From Austropuccinia psidii (lineage: Eukaryota; Basidiomycota; Pucciniomycetes; Pucciniales; Sphaerophragmiaceae), in contig JALGQZ010000011.1 in the NCBI GenBank assembly GCA_023105745.1, positions 29,820,612 through 29,884,611 of the forward strand: a DNA stretch of 64,000 nucleotides, in the 5' to 3' direction. Positions within the stretch are counted from its first letter, which is position 1; every line of letters begins with the position of its first letter. Below the pieces are notes generated by a model. It saw nothing but the letters and a program-made list of their open reading frames with translations. It did not search any database and was not told the origin of the DNA. The position numbers and the translations under genes are program-made. Below, one piece after another: positions 43,197 through 55,656 of the stretch.

Positions 43197-45817
43197 ATGA
43201 CTACTAGAAGAGGATCCCAATATTCCACCCAATCAGATGAAGCTGGACTCAGAAGTAGAATTACTCCCTCAAAAGGGAAACAAAAGGGAAAAATCCCCAG
43301 TGAAACAGAATCCACATACGGAAGTGCCATATCCCAAAGGCAAGTCCCAGAAATGCCCATAGTATCTGAGCCAGAGTTAGGACTAAGTATAGGTAACTCC
43401 AATAGATACAAATTACATTCAGATGGCTCAGATAGACCTCTACATCAGCCAGTAAAAGCAGTATTGCATAGTGTACAAGGTCAAGGATTGGGAAAGGTTG
43501 CCACAAATCCACCAAGGAGTGAGGAACGCCTGGAACATCCTGAAAAAGTTCCTCAACAAAGAAGAATTAGTGAGATACTCCAATGGATGGAATCCATTAT
43601 CATCCAAACCTCAACTCAAAAAGATAAGCGACTGGAACAAAAAAAAGAAGGAAGAAGCCCAAGTAGCTTCTACCAGAAAGCCACAAGTCGGCCAACATCT
43701 TTGAGAAGAAAAGAGGAACACAAAAAATAATTGGAGGAAACCATATCCCCAGGTTACAGGGTTCCAATAATACAAAAAGATTCCATGGAAAATGTCTTCA
43801 ACATTTCCAGAAACTTTATGGAATTAAAGGAAAAGAGGGACAAAGAATGAGACCGCCCCATTGCCCAAAGAAATAAATTTGTCTCATGATGTTGTAAATA
43901 CTTTAACAGAAATAAAAAATAGTACTTTAGCTCTAAAAGACATTAAAAATTAGCTTATTATATGTAAAAGAAAGAGATAGTAGCTTATTATCTTTAACAA
44001 AGAATTTTTGGACAAAATTAAAAATAAATAGACAGAATTAAATTTATGGTTGGAAATAATAAACCAAAACTCTTAATTGAAAATACTCAGAAATTGATAT
44101 ATATACAACAGGAATTGTATAAATACATACAAGATATCAAAGGAAATACTTTGACAATCAATTATTAAGTGAGTATTGGCAATATGAAAGAAAAATTAAA
44201 AAAATTGTGTATTTCTGTTTAAAAATTTGAAGAAAAGACTTCATCATATTAAAAGAACTACTTCTGGAGCATGTAGAAAAGAGTGATGAAGCAAGAATTA
44301 ATGTTCAAGATGAAATTAAAAGTTAATTAAGACTTATTGCTGAGAAAATGGATAAAAGATGAGGCTAGCTTAAATATGCCAAAGCTATAAACCCCATTTT
44401 CTCACATAAGAAGTCCTGTTAAACCAAAAGAGGAAATGACAAATCCATTCATAACAGACCTGATCCATCATGAAAATGATAAAATATTGATGAAGGAAGA
44501 ATCTCAATTAAAAGGATGGCCAACATTGACAGGTGAAGGACCATATGACATTTATTAAAGCAATTGACACGTTAAAAGACAATTAGGCCATACCAGATGA
44601 ATCAATCACTGCTAGATTACATTCATTATTTGAAAAATATTTAAAACAATGGCATTATGGCATAAGCAGAGAAATGGTAAAAATACCTGGTCTTGGTGAA
44701 AAAAGAAATAAATTACCAAAAGGGAAAATGATGCCTGGAGGTAAGAAATAGAAAATGCATTTGAAAATTCTTTCTTCGACCCAGATAAGGATAACCCTTT
44801 TACTTGGTTCTTAAAGAAAGCTGAAAGATTAGATGCACTATACCCAGAAATTTCACAGAAAATGGTGCATATGAAGATAGTCAAAAAATGTGGAGGAGAA
44901 CTGGAACATTCTCTGAGAGGAAGGTACAAAGAGCCATTTTCCACAGAGGAGTACATTAATGCACTATAGGATATAGTGAAAAGAACCAAAATTGGAAGAA
45001 CATGAAAAGAATTGGACATTAAAAGTCCAAATAAACCATTCATTAAGAAAGATAAACCAAGAGAGCTCTCAAGCCCAACACACCAAACACCAATGAGCAA
45101 AGAAAATGCCATAAATGTGGTGGTATTGGACACTTAGCCAATAATTGCCTAAAAAAGGCAAAAATCAGGGAAATTCTGGAAACATAAGACCACAGTAATA
45201 AAGAAGATGAATCTGCTTCCAAAGAAGACACTGAAGAGTCCAAAACTTCTGAAATTGATGAAATTAATATAATTAATCCACAAATTAATAATATTGATTT
45301 AATACATGAAGTACTAGATGTAAATTCAAGCTTACCACAAGTTGGAACATCTAATAAAAGCCTCACAAACATACAAGATGCCAATCTTCATAGAACAAAG
45401 CCTGAAAAAGGAAAGGGATATACAGATGCAAAGTCAAGGATAACTATTTTCATGGTTGAAATCCAAGAGGAAAAAATAAACCTGGACACAGGAGCTTACA
45501 ACACCTATGTTGTTAAGAGTTATTTGAAAACAATCATACAAGATTGGGAAGAAAAACTCATACCAATACAGGGGCTGAAATTTAATAGTGCAAGTGAAAG
45601 TATCAAGCCCCTTGGAATAATTGACTTAAAATTAATTTTTCCTCATCCTTCCGGATGTATAAGAGTAAAATTAGAGTTTTTAGTAATGGAAAGCTGCACT
45701 AGTAACCATCTAATACTTGGAAATGATTACTTTTCAATATATGGTATAGAGATATCTGACCCAAAAGACACATATCTTACCAGAGGAGATATTAAAAGAC
45801 AGGAAATTTATTTTTAA
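43197..45817 (+). pseudogene. gag: Element E gag and protease, decayed
   Basis: Gag starts at ATG 43197 (MTTRRGSQYSTQSDEAG) and is open to 43730. Then 43731..45450 is a decayed helical and capsid region with shifts and stops, where GGELEHSLRGRYKEPFSTEEY and a CHKCGGIGHLANNC knuckle (about 45109..45150) can still be read. 45452..45817 is protease with LDTGAYNTY and ILGNDYFSIYGI. The frame is cut at 45913 by element D. The MxTRxGSxYS start is shared with A and supports the gag start there. Confidence 0.88.
43435..43704 (+). pseudogene. Element E overprinted GW-domain frame
   Basis: Frame +1 to gag. DLYISQ, then TAA at 43453, then KQYCIVYKVKDWERLPQIHQ, GVRNAWNILKKFLNKEEL, NGWNPLSSK and a Lys-rich end. 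It matches the A domain ([31 protein letters not shown]) residue pattern although gag between them is poorly conserved. One stop, as expected for an old copy. Confidence 0.7.
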
Positions 45818-45913
45818 AACAACAAAAAACAGATTACTGTTATAAAAAATGACAAGAAAATCTCAGAAAAACATTTATTCATATTTCAACAACTTACTGA
45901 GGCAGCATTAAAT

Positions 45914-47342
45914 TGTCAGCCTGTGGCTCAAAACCAGAGCACAAGCATGACAGCCAAAATACCATAAACCAATGGTATAGCCAAAATACCACCAAAACAT
46001 GGAACTGAGCCAAATTAGCTCAAAAGGTATTCAAAGAAAGAGGAAACTCACCTCTTTCTGAAAATATAAGTCCCATCACCATAGGACAAGAAATAACAAA
46101 GTTATTCCTGCCCAAAGTTATTGCTGAGCATAAACCTTAATTTTCACCTCTCATCTAAAATCTAGAAGGAGAGACTTAACCCCATCAAATGGGTATTCAA
46201 AATGAAGCTCTAAGCCAGGGCTATATAATGGTGCTAGCCAAACTGAGCTGGCACCAGTATTACTTGAGTTATGGTCAAATTCAGACCAAATAAGGGTGAA
46301 CAAAACATTCACCTCTCATCTAACTTTTACAGTTTTAGTGTGAGATACTTGAAGTGGGGTCTTTTTGAAAAGGGCACAATCAGGGTCATCTGATGGTGCC
46401 ATCCATTTCCTCATAGCTCAACTACAACAGAAGTTATTGGCCAAACAAGCTTAATACAGCTTTTGCCCAAACCACGCCAATGTACAAAAATACTTGTACA
46501 TGGGATAACTTTGTCATATTTAATTATAACCATGTCAAGTTGGGTACCATTGTTTAGAGCTCATACAGAGCTATTCAATGAACCAATTTTGAGCTTGATA
46601 TCTCAAAAACTGACAGAGTTATGACCATTTTAAGGTCAAAATCCCACCTGCTGTCATATACAGCCTTACCATGGGATAATATCCCATAACCATGAATATG
46701 AGGTGGCAAATAGACGAAGAAGCATGTTTTTACTTCAATACCTCATATTTCAGTCAATACTGGGGTCCCATACAGTTTCTGTACAGCATTCTACGCGTCA
46801 TACACGTCAGAATCAGGCTGTGAGGTCCCCAGATGAAAATTTTCTCCCTGTATTGGTGAAAGCCACCAAGATGTGGTTTCAAAACCACATCTGAGCCCAA
46901 TACAGAGTATACAGGCTGTTTGCAAACCACAAGCCTGTCATAGAGAGTGAAAAATCTTCACTTCCTCTACGCGGAAAGGTCTAGCAGCCTTTCCACCTCA
47001 ATTTCAGGATAAAAGGAGGGTTTTTCACACCCAAAAGCCTTTCCTCATCCTGCTCTTGAATAACCTACATAGTAAACTGTCAAAAACAGTTTTACTCTTG
47101 GTTAATAATCAGGTATAACTATAAGTTTAATTATTGTAGTCTTTTATTATTGTAACCCAACAGATAAAGCTGCACCCAGGGCTTTCAACAGTGCTCACCA
47201 CCACTATAACCACTATAGTAAAGCCCTTAAATTTATTCTTAACCATCTCAAGACCTTCTTAAAGCATTTTTTACCGTGTCACAAACATAGTTTGAGTTGT
47301 AAATAGCCTACATTACCACTCTTTCATAGTTTCATCCTGACA
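45914..47342 (+). repeat. Element D 5' LTR
   Basis: 1429 bp, TGTCAGCCTGTGGCTC to TTTCATCCTGACA. A weak TATA-like GGATAAAAGG at 47017. No conserved ORF. Confidence 0.95.
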
Positions 47343-47937
47343 TTTTGGGGGCCTGGCCATGTTTTAAATTTTTTTTTGGACCTTTTAAGTAAGTCTTTTC
47401 TCTTTTTGTGACTTATTAACAAGTGTTTTATCTTTTTTTAATCGTCATTTCTCTATTAAAATATATATTTTATATATTTTTATCCTTTTCTTTATATATA
47501 CTCATATTATAAGAGTATTATTCACGTGGTTAATACCCACTGAAAATAACTATTTTTGGCGTGTTTTGTATATAAAAACACATAAGCCATCAATAAGTCC
47601 TGTATTCTTTACTGAATAAGGACACCTCTGACTGAAAAACCATCAGTTGAGGCGTGGCTAAGTGTATTGTTAACTCAATAACACTTATACAAAACCACTT
47701 GTACAGAATACACTTGAAAACCACAAGTGTATCTGTGGGATACTGGCACACAAACAGTGTGACAGGGTACCAGAAGCTGTAATTCTGACGTGGAATTGTT
47801 GATTCAATTACACTGTCACTATACAGGGCACATTGTAGTAACATACAAGCCCAGAGGCCAATCTCAGACGTGCAAAAGCAGCATTTTTTGAGAAGTCTTA
47901 ACTGACATAAGACCTCCTTTTCCTGCTTTAATTTCAG
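47343..47937 (+). other. Element D PBS and leader intron
   Basis: PBS TTTTGGGGGCCTGGCCATG (47343..47361). A consensus donor follows at TTTTAA|GTAAGT (47389/47390), with a consensus acceptor TTTAATTTCAG|TGG at 47937/47938. Splicing 47390..47937 would place A next to TG, making an ATG in the frame of the upstream exon. This is the clearest leader intron in the window. Confidence 0.6.
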
Positions 47938-48237
47938 TGGAAGAAAATTACATCCCACTTGAGACCCAGTCTCAGGCCAACACACCAGTGACACCCTCAG
48001 AACCAGAGGGCAGCAAGGGCAAAGGAAAGAGGCACAGTGAAGGTCTCATCACAGCCAAGAAGTGGACACCAATAGCTACTCAGAGAAGTAGAAAACCACA
48101 CAACTCTGCATCAATACAAGGTAAACCAACCTTAACCACTTGTACAGGGAAGATTACAATTATTAACCCAGTTGTAACTTCCAAAGGCAAACTGCCCAAA
48201 TCAGCAGACAATAAATTTGTACAAGGCACAGTCAAAG
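47938..48237 (+). CDS. Element D upstream exon, open
   Basis: 100 open codons beginning TG|GAAGAAAATTAC (EENYIPLETQSQANTPVT), rich in Lys/Ser/Thr/Pro, no known domain, possibly disordered and basic. With the leader splice it gains a start codon. It ends AAA G|GTAAAT at 48237/48238. Acceptor 48277 (40-nt intron) continues into gag-pol (frame of ATG 48286); acceptor 48305 (68-nt intron) continues into the overprinted frame. Predicted N-terminal module shared by both products; not shown by any transcript here. Confidence 0.5.
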
Positions 48238-48271
48238 GTAAATACCCTAAGAGCATAAAGTTGTTGACTGT

Positions 48272-49006
48272 TTGCAGACACTGATATGTCCCCTGTATAC
48301 CTCAGAGACCTTGGCTTCCAAAGGAACCAGCCAGAGGATAGAGGAGGATTGTCCAGAACCAGAAGACCTGAAAGAGGACACCCTGGACACAGTGGTGGAT
48401 GGCAAAACAATGAGGAAGATAATATCAACCTTGCCATTCACACTCCAATTCAACAGAAACCTCAAACCAGAGGACTGGAAGGATATGGATCAAGTTCTTC
48501 AGATCCACCAACTCCTCAAAGATTTATTTCAATGGAGCATGGACAACAAGAGGTTCAACCTAGCAACTCACTGGGCAGAACTGGGATCAAGTTGCCAGAA
48601 GATCTGTCTCAAAGAGATAGACTTCAAAGACCTTATGGTAATCACCAAGGGTTGGAATCGTACCAGGCAGCACAGAATCCTGGAGGCAAGGGCACAGAGG
48701 ATAAGGGAGAATCACGCCACTATCCTAGCTATAGAAGAACAGTTGACCCAGACAGGGCCAACTCAGATTCCTTCAGGTTCACAAGGAGCAGGCCAAATCA
48801 GCTCTCCAGTGGCTTCACACCATTCAGAAACCAGCAGATCAGTGGCCAAGAGTCACCATTCTTCACAATTCCAGGAAGTTTCCAGGAGAAGACAAGGAAA
48901 CAAGGGCAAGAACAAAACCTCCTTCAACCAGAGGAGGAAAGAGTCAGACCCCATGATCCAGAAGCTGTTAGATCTGGTAAAGGAAGAACACAAGAACCAG
49001 AAGTAG
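48272..49006 (+). CDS. Element D overprinted ORF, GW-domain protein
   Basis: 244 open codons, overlapping gag-pol in another frame. Acidic start (EPEDLKEDTLDTVVDGK), then the domain EDWKDMDQVLQIHQLLKDLF, NLATHWAELGSSCQKICLKE, LMVITKGWNRTRQ, then a long Ser/His/Gln-rich and Lys-rich tail ending IQKLLDLVKEEHKNQK. It has no ATG that is clearly its own; splicing to 48306 would supply an N-terminus. Homologues are the D-prime, A, B, C and E frames. I recognise near-identical hypothetical proteins from Austropuccinia. Function unknown; the position at the capsid N-terminus suggests a structural or RNA-handling role. Confidence 0.7.
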   Translation: MQTLICPLYTSETLASKGTSQRIEEDCPEPEDLKEDTLDTVVDGKTMRKIISTLPFTLQFNRNLKPEDWKDMDQVLQIHQLLKDLFQWSMDNKRFNLATHWAELGSSCQKICLKEIDFKDLMVITKGWNRTRQHRILEARAQRIRENHATILAIEEQLTQTGPTQIPSGSQGAGQISSPVASHHSETSRSVAKSHHSSQFQEVSRRRQGNKGKNKTSFNQRRKESDPMIQKLLDLVKEEHKNQK

Positions 49007-52000
49007 TTGTAAACCACTCTAGAATCAGTAGTCCTAGTAATAGAAACATTACCCCCACTCAGACTGAAAATAACATTGTCACATCTGAGAGTAACATCAA
49101 CAGTCATACACTGTGGTTACAAGTGTCCCAATATGCTGAACAATCTGCAAAGCAATTTGCAGAAATCAAAGCTAGCCAAGAGAGGATGAGACAAACTCAA
49201 GCCTCCTTGGAACAAATAGTTAAGAATCTTCAAGAAGGATATGCTCAACTGAGCAAAGCCTCTGAAGAATCCAACAAAAGACTGAACCAAGTCTTTGAAG
49301 AACAACACCACAGCACAAGGGGCAGGGAGTGTCTGGATCAAGACATTAACAAATTGTTTAATGCCTACCATATCTTGAAGCCTCAACCACAAGGCCAAGC
49401 TATGAATAATCCATATCAACCAGATGACATCAAACCAGATGCCATGTTGTTGAATAAGGCAAGATCTCCATCACAATACCAGGATGGAGATGGCATGTCT
49501 TATTCAGAAAAGGAAGCCCTGAAACAGCTTCCTGAGGCCTCAAGCTGGCCCAAATTCTCTGGATCAGGAGAATATGATCATATGGAACTCATAGATTATA
49601 TTGATGGACTCTTCATTGATGTACCCAGCATACCAGATTACTGGATTACTGACAGACTGAATACTGCATTTAAAGGTCATGCAAGTATATGGTACACAGA
49701 AATGAAAGAAATCCATGGCAGAAGAAACTGGCCATGGTGGAAGAGTCAAATAATCCAAAAGCACAGTAATGGAACTTGGATATGGCAAAAGACCATGTCA
49801 TTTGAAAATGACAAATACTCTGTGGACAAAGATCCATATGAGTGGTGTCTCAGACAGTCTAAAAGACTTAAAGCCATTGATCCTCAGATGAACATCCAGA
49901 TGAGGAATCACAAACTTCTGACACAACTGCCAGGAGAATTAGATCATGCAGTGAAATGCAGATGCAACCAAAATTGCACTCTAGATGACATAGCCAATAC
50001 CTTACAAGACATAAGGAAAAGGACTAATATAGGGAAATTTACCCCATATAGAAGCAGTAGTTTCAAGGAGAAACAACCTTTCAGGGTGGAGTTTAAAGAC
50101 AAACCCAGAGAAAGAGTGGCAGAAGTGGCAAGGAAGAAGAATTCTTGTCACAATTGTGGTTCAACAGACCACTATGCCAACAACTGTCCAAAGGCAAAGA
50201 AAAAAGTCTATGCTATAGAAAAAGTCCCTGAAGAAGAACCTCCAACAGAGGATTCCGAATCAGACTCTATGGGAGATGCCATCAGAGAACCATCTGATGA
50301 TGATCAAGACCCAAGAGAGGAATTTCTAGTGGAATACCAAGAGGAAACCCCATTGGAAATCCAGGATATACAGTTGGAAGCAGGCATGCCACAGGACACT
50401 GCCAACAAGAACTTGTGCAAACACACACAAGATGCACAAACATTCCTGGTTACACCAACCAAAGGAATAGCATACATACATGGAACATCCACAAAAATGA
50501 CTGTATGTATTGACAATGCTCAGCACCCACTGATCATTGACAGTGGAGCACATTGCTCCATAGTGGCCTGAAATTATCTGGATAACCACTTCCCAAACTG
50601 GGAAAAACAGCTCTTGCCCACTAAGGCAAAGAACGTCAAAAGTGCATCAGGGAAGATGACTTCCATTGGGACAATTATCAAAGAGATAATTATACCCCAC
50701 AGGAAGGGTAATATCAGACTCAACCCAGAGTTTGTAGTGCTTGAAGATGCCCACATCCAAGGGTTTTTACTGGGAACAGATTACCAGAGGATGTATGGCA
50801 TAGATATTTACAACAGTAAAAACAGGCACATTACCATTGGTACCAACAAGGAAAAGAAATTTTCACTTGATATATAACACATATCTTCACAGGATCCACT
50901 AGAAGAACTCTTGAAGGAATTCAAGGAGGGACAGTTTAGCACTACCGTCACCAGTAAACAAGAACTAAGTTTACTGAAGATGCTGAGGAAGAACAGACCA
51001 GCATTTGCCATTGGTGAAGAACCACTAGGCAAGATTAAAGGCCATGATATAGAACTATATCTGGATGTGGAAAGACCTTATCCACCCATGCTGAGGAGAC
51101 CTCCTTATCCAGCAAGTCTGGAAACCAGGAAAGAAATTGAAAAACACATCAATGAACTCCTGGACATGGATGTCATCAGGAAGATTGGACATAATAAAAT
51201 AGTGGAAATCACCACTCCTGTCCTGATCACCTGGCATGATGGCAAGTCTAGATTGTGTGGAGACTTCAGAGCCCTGAATAACTACACAAAAGCAGACAGG
51301 TACCCTATACCAAGGATACCTCATGCCTTGGATAAGCTGGCCAAAGCCAAATACATAACCAAGATGGATTGTATGAAAGGTTTCCACCAAAATGGAGTTA
51401 AACCAAACTCCATGAAATTGCTCAGAATAATATGCCATATGGGCATATATGAGTACACCAGGATGCCATTTGGCATCAAGAATGCACCAGCCCACTTCCA
51501 AAGGATGATGGACACCATATTTCAAGAAGAAATAATGGAAGGCTGGATGGTAGTATATATTGATGATATCATTATATACTCAGAGACATGGGAAGACCAT
51601 GTACAATACATAGACAGAGTGCTAAGTAAATGTACACCCATCAATCTGAAAATTTCACTTAAAAAGTGTAATTTTGGCCAACAAGAGCTACTAGCTCTAG
51701 GACACAAAGTCTCAGGGCTTAGTCTGGCAATTGACCAGAACAAAGTAGCAGCAGTACTGCAAAAGCCAGTACCAAAGAACATCAAAGAGATGCAATCTTT
51801 CCTTGGATTTGCTAGCTACTTTAGAAACCACATCAAAAACTTTGCCCACATAACTAGTAGTTTATACAAGTTATGCTCAAAGGATGTAGTTTTTGAAATA
51901 ACCAAGGAAAGGAGGGATGCATATGAGAGGATCAAATATGAACTCACAAATGCACCTGTGCTCATCTTGCCTGACTTTGAACTACCATTCAAGTTATATA

Positions 52001-54141
52001 TAGATGCAGCATGCAGCCAAGGCTTGGGAGCAGCCCTTAACCAAAGACAAATTGTGGATGGTGAACCAAGAGAAGGTGTAATATGTTACATCTCCAGGCA
52101 GCTGAAAGATTCAGAAGCCAGGTATGGGGCCACCCAGACATAATGTCTATTTCTAGTCTGGGCTCTAGAAAAACTCCATTATTATTTGGAGGGTGCAGTC
52201 TTTGAAGTCTACACAGACTGCACAGCCTTGAAGTCTTTACTAAAAATGAAGACTACTAATAGACACATGCTGAGATGGCAAATAGCCATCCAGGAGTATA
52301 GAGGGAACATGACCATCATATACAAGGAAGGTAAAAGCCATACCAATGCAGATGGCCTTAGCAGATGGCCACTGGACAATGTCAAAAGCAATCCAGCTTA
52401 TGACCCTGAAGTTGCTGCAAAAATTCCTATCCATTTTATGGAAATAAATAGGAAGAAGAACTTCAGATTCTCTGAATGGGCACCAGGGAGTGGTACCCTT
52501 GACAGTGGAAACACTGATTCAGAAGGGACAGAAACCCCCATACTGGGAATAAGTTCCTCAGAACTGCACAATGAATTTTTTCAATGCAGTACTGAAATCT
52601 TATGCTGAACACAAACAGTGTAGCATACTACTCCAACTCCTTCAACAAAAATACAGGAGCCCAGATCTGGAAACCCAGCTGGAGGAACCCTGGTTGAGGG
52701 CCTATAAGGACAATAAATTCTTCCTTATAGATGGCCTGATTTATCACAGAGAAAAGCACACCAGTGCACTCACAGTGATAGACAGAGACCACATCTCTTT
52801 AATCCTGCAGGAATGCCATGACTGCCCCTATATGGGACACATGAGTGAGGACAGGACTAAAGAGAGGGTAGCAAGCACAGCTTGGTGGCCCAAGTGGGAG
52901 CAAGAGTTGAGTGAATACATCAACACTTGTGAAAGATGCCAAAAGGAAAATCGAAAACATGGGAAGAAATATGGGTTGCTTCAACACATAGAAGAACCCA
53001 AACACCCATGGGAAACCATCAACATGGACTGGGTCACAGGACTTGTCCCAGGAGGCAAAGAAAACTACAATGCCTGCTTAATCATAGTTGATAGGTTCAC
53101 CAAGAGCATGAGATGTCTACCATGCCATAAAGAGGACACATCCATGGACACTGCTCTGTTATTTTGGAATAACATCATATCCACCTGTGGAGTCCCTAAG
53201 ATCATAATTAGTGACAGGGACCCAAAATTCACATCTGAATTTTGGACCATTTATATGACATGCTTGGCACCAAGCTTGCTTTTTCCACAGCTTACCATCC
53301 ACAAACAGATGGCCTAGCTGAGAGGATGATCCAAACAATGGAGGACATCCTCAGGAGGTTCTGTGCCTATGGCATGGAATACAAGGACCACAAGGGATAC
53401 ACCCATGATTGGGTCACCCTCTTACCAGCAGTCCAACTGGCTTATAATACAAGCCAGCACTCTACCACAGGAAAAACACCTGCACTGGTAGAGAAAGGGT
53501 GGAATCCCCTGTTACCTGTGGATCACTTGAAGAAAAATCTTCTGACCATCCACCCCACAGCCAAAGACTTCCATGATATGTGGAAGAAAGCCTGTGATAC
53601 TGCTGCCAAATGCATAGCTGAGGCCAAAGAGTATAACAAGCAAGGGTGGGACAAATCACATATGGAACCTGACTTCAAGGAAGGGGACCAGGTGTTAGTG
53701 TCTACACTGAACTTTAACAATCTCAAAGGACCTAAGAAAATGAGAGACTCATTTGTAGGGCCCTTCACTATCATTAAGTTGATAGGGAAGAATGCAGTAG
53801 AGGTCAAGCTCACTGAGGAGTTTTCTAGGAAACACCCAGTCTTTCCAGTGAGCCTGGTTAAACCATACTTCCAGACAGAGGAGGATAAATTCCCCTCCAG
53901 GAAGAAAAACATCACTCCACCAGAAATAGTGGAAGTAGAAGACTCTCCTGGACCTGTGAGTAAAATAATCAGGGCCAGAAAAATCAGACTTAATGGGAAG
54001 GACCAGAGACAATATCTAGTCAGATTCAAGAACCAGACAGCTGACAAAGACAAATGGTTGGCAGAGGATGCCATACCAGATGGAAACCTTCATTTAAGGA
54101 GATTCAGAGCCTCTAGGAGGACTGAACAGTCTCATCTATGA
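48286..54141 (+). pseudogene. gag-pol: Element D gag-pol, three stops and two frameshifts
   Basis: Starts MSPVYLRDLGF. Capsid about 49530..49980, knuckle CHNCGSTDHYANNC at residues 621-634, protease IIDSGAHCSIV followed by TGA where D-prime has AGA (50572). A second stop TAA at 50875..50877 (TAC in D-prime) and a third, TAA, at 52141..52143 where a Glu codon is expected. Reverse transcriptase has YIDDIIIY near 51560. A shift near 52575 moves the reading to 52571..53317, and a second near 53250 restores the original frame. Integrase has MDWVTG, SDRDPKF and LAERM. The chromodomain-like end is 53940..54141. Otherwise all motifs are present. Confidence 0.94.
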
Positions 54142-54153
54142 TGAGCCTTTTTT

Positions 54154-54165
54154 AGAGAGAGGGTA
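54154..54165 (+). other. Element D polypurine tract
   Basis: AGAGAGAGGGTA before TGTCAGCC. Confidence 0.8.
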
Positions 54166-55592
54166 TGTCAGCCTGTGACTCAAAACCAGAGCAAAAGCAT
54201 GACAGCCAAAATACCATAAACCAATGGTATAGCCAAAATACCACCAAAACATGGAACTGAGCCAAATTAGCTCAAAAGGTATCAAAAGAAAGAGGAAACT
54301 CACGTCTTTCTGAAAATATAAGCCCATTACCATAGGACAAGAAATAACAAAGTTATTCCTGCCCAAAGTTATTGCTGAGCATAAACCTTAATTTTCACCT
54401 CTCATCTAAAATCTAGAAGGAGAGGCTTAACCCCATCAAATGGGTATTCAAAATGAAGCTCTTAGCCAGGGCTATCTAATGGTCCTAGCAAAACTGAGCT
54501 AGCACCAGTATTACTTGAGTTATGGTCAAATTCAGACCAAATAAGGGTGAACAAAACATTCACCTCTCATCTAACTTTTACAGTTTTAGTGTGAGATACT
54601 TGAATGGGGTCTTTTTGAAAAGAGCACAATCAGGGCTATCTGATGGTTCCATCCATTTCCTCATAGCTCAACTACAACAGAAGTTATTGGCCAAACAAGC
54701 TTAATACAGCTTTTGCCCAAACCACGCCAATGTACAAAAATACTTGTACATGGGATAACTTTGTCATATTTAATTATAACCATGTCAAGCTGGGTACCAT
54801 TGTGTAGAGCCCATACAGAGCTATTCAACAAACAAATTTTGAGCTTGATATCTCAAAAACTGACAGAGTTATGACCATTTTAAGGTCAAAATCCCACCTG
54901 CTGTCATATACAGCCTTACCATGGGATAATATCCCATAACCATGAATATGAGGTGTCAAATAGACAAAGAAGCATGTTTTTACTTCAATACCTCATATGT
55001 CAGTCAATACTGGGGTGCCATACAGTTTCTGTACAGCATTCTACGCGTCATACACGTCAGAATCAGGCTGTGAGGTCCCCAGATGAAAATTTTCTCCCTG
55101 TATTGGTGAAAACCACCAAGATGTGGTTTCAAAACCACATCTGAGCCCAATACAGAGTATACAGGCTGTTTGCAAACCACAAGCCTGTCATAGAGAGTGA
55201 AAAATCTTCACTTCCTCTACGCGGAAAGGTCTAGCAGCCTTTCCACCTCAATTTCAGGATAAAAGGAGGGTTTTTCACACCCAAAAGCCTTTCCTCATCC
55301 TGCTCTTGAATAACCTACATAGTAAACTGTCAAAAACAGTTTTACTCTTGGTTAATGATCAGGTATAACTATAAGTTTAATTATTGTAGTCTTTTATTAT
55401 TGTAACCCAACAGATAAAGCTGCACCCAGGGCTTTCAACAGCGCTCACCACCACTATAACCACTATAGTAAAGCCCTTAAATTTATTCTTAACCATCTCA
55501 AAACCTTCTTAAAGCATTTTTTACTGTGTCACAAACATAGTTTGAGTTGTAAATAGCCTACATTACCACTCTTTCATAGTTTCATCCTGACA
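54166..55592 (+). repeat. Element D 3' LTR
   Basis: 1427 bp, TGTCAGCCTGTGACTC to TTTCATCCTGACA. About 98% identical to the 5' LTR by eye. Confidence 0.95.
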
Positions 55593-55597
55593 TAAAT

Positions 55598-55656
55598 CAA
55601 GAATGCAGAAAAAAAATGAAATAAAAAATGATTGATCTCTTATTTAAATACAAAAG
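55598..55656 (+). pseudogene. Element E pol fragment before reversed solo LTR
   Basis: 59 bp that continues the E protease/RT linker after D and ends in a LIDLLFKYK-like reading. AAAAG at 55652..55656 is the left duplication of the next insertion. Confidence 0.7.

Larger units (their letters stand above)
45914..55592 (+). mobile_element. Element D: complete gypsy chromovirus, lightly damaged
   Basis: 9679 bp, perfect 5-bp target duplication TAAAT (45909..45913, 55593..55597), inserted in E between protease and reverse transcriptase. LTRs of 1429 and 1427 bp differ at roughly 30 positions. Gag-pol is nearly whole: three in-frame stops and one pair of compensating frameshifts. Younger than D-prime, older than A. 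Confidence 0.95.

Noticed and set aside
46703..46894. 63-codon ORF in both D LTRs
   Set aside because: LTR sequence, no domain, length set by LTR conservation.
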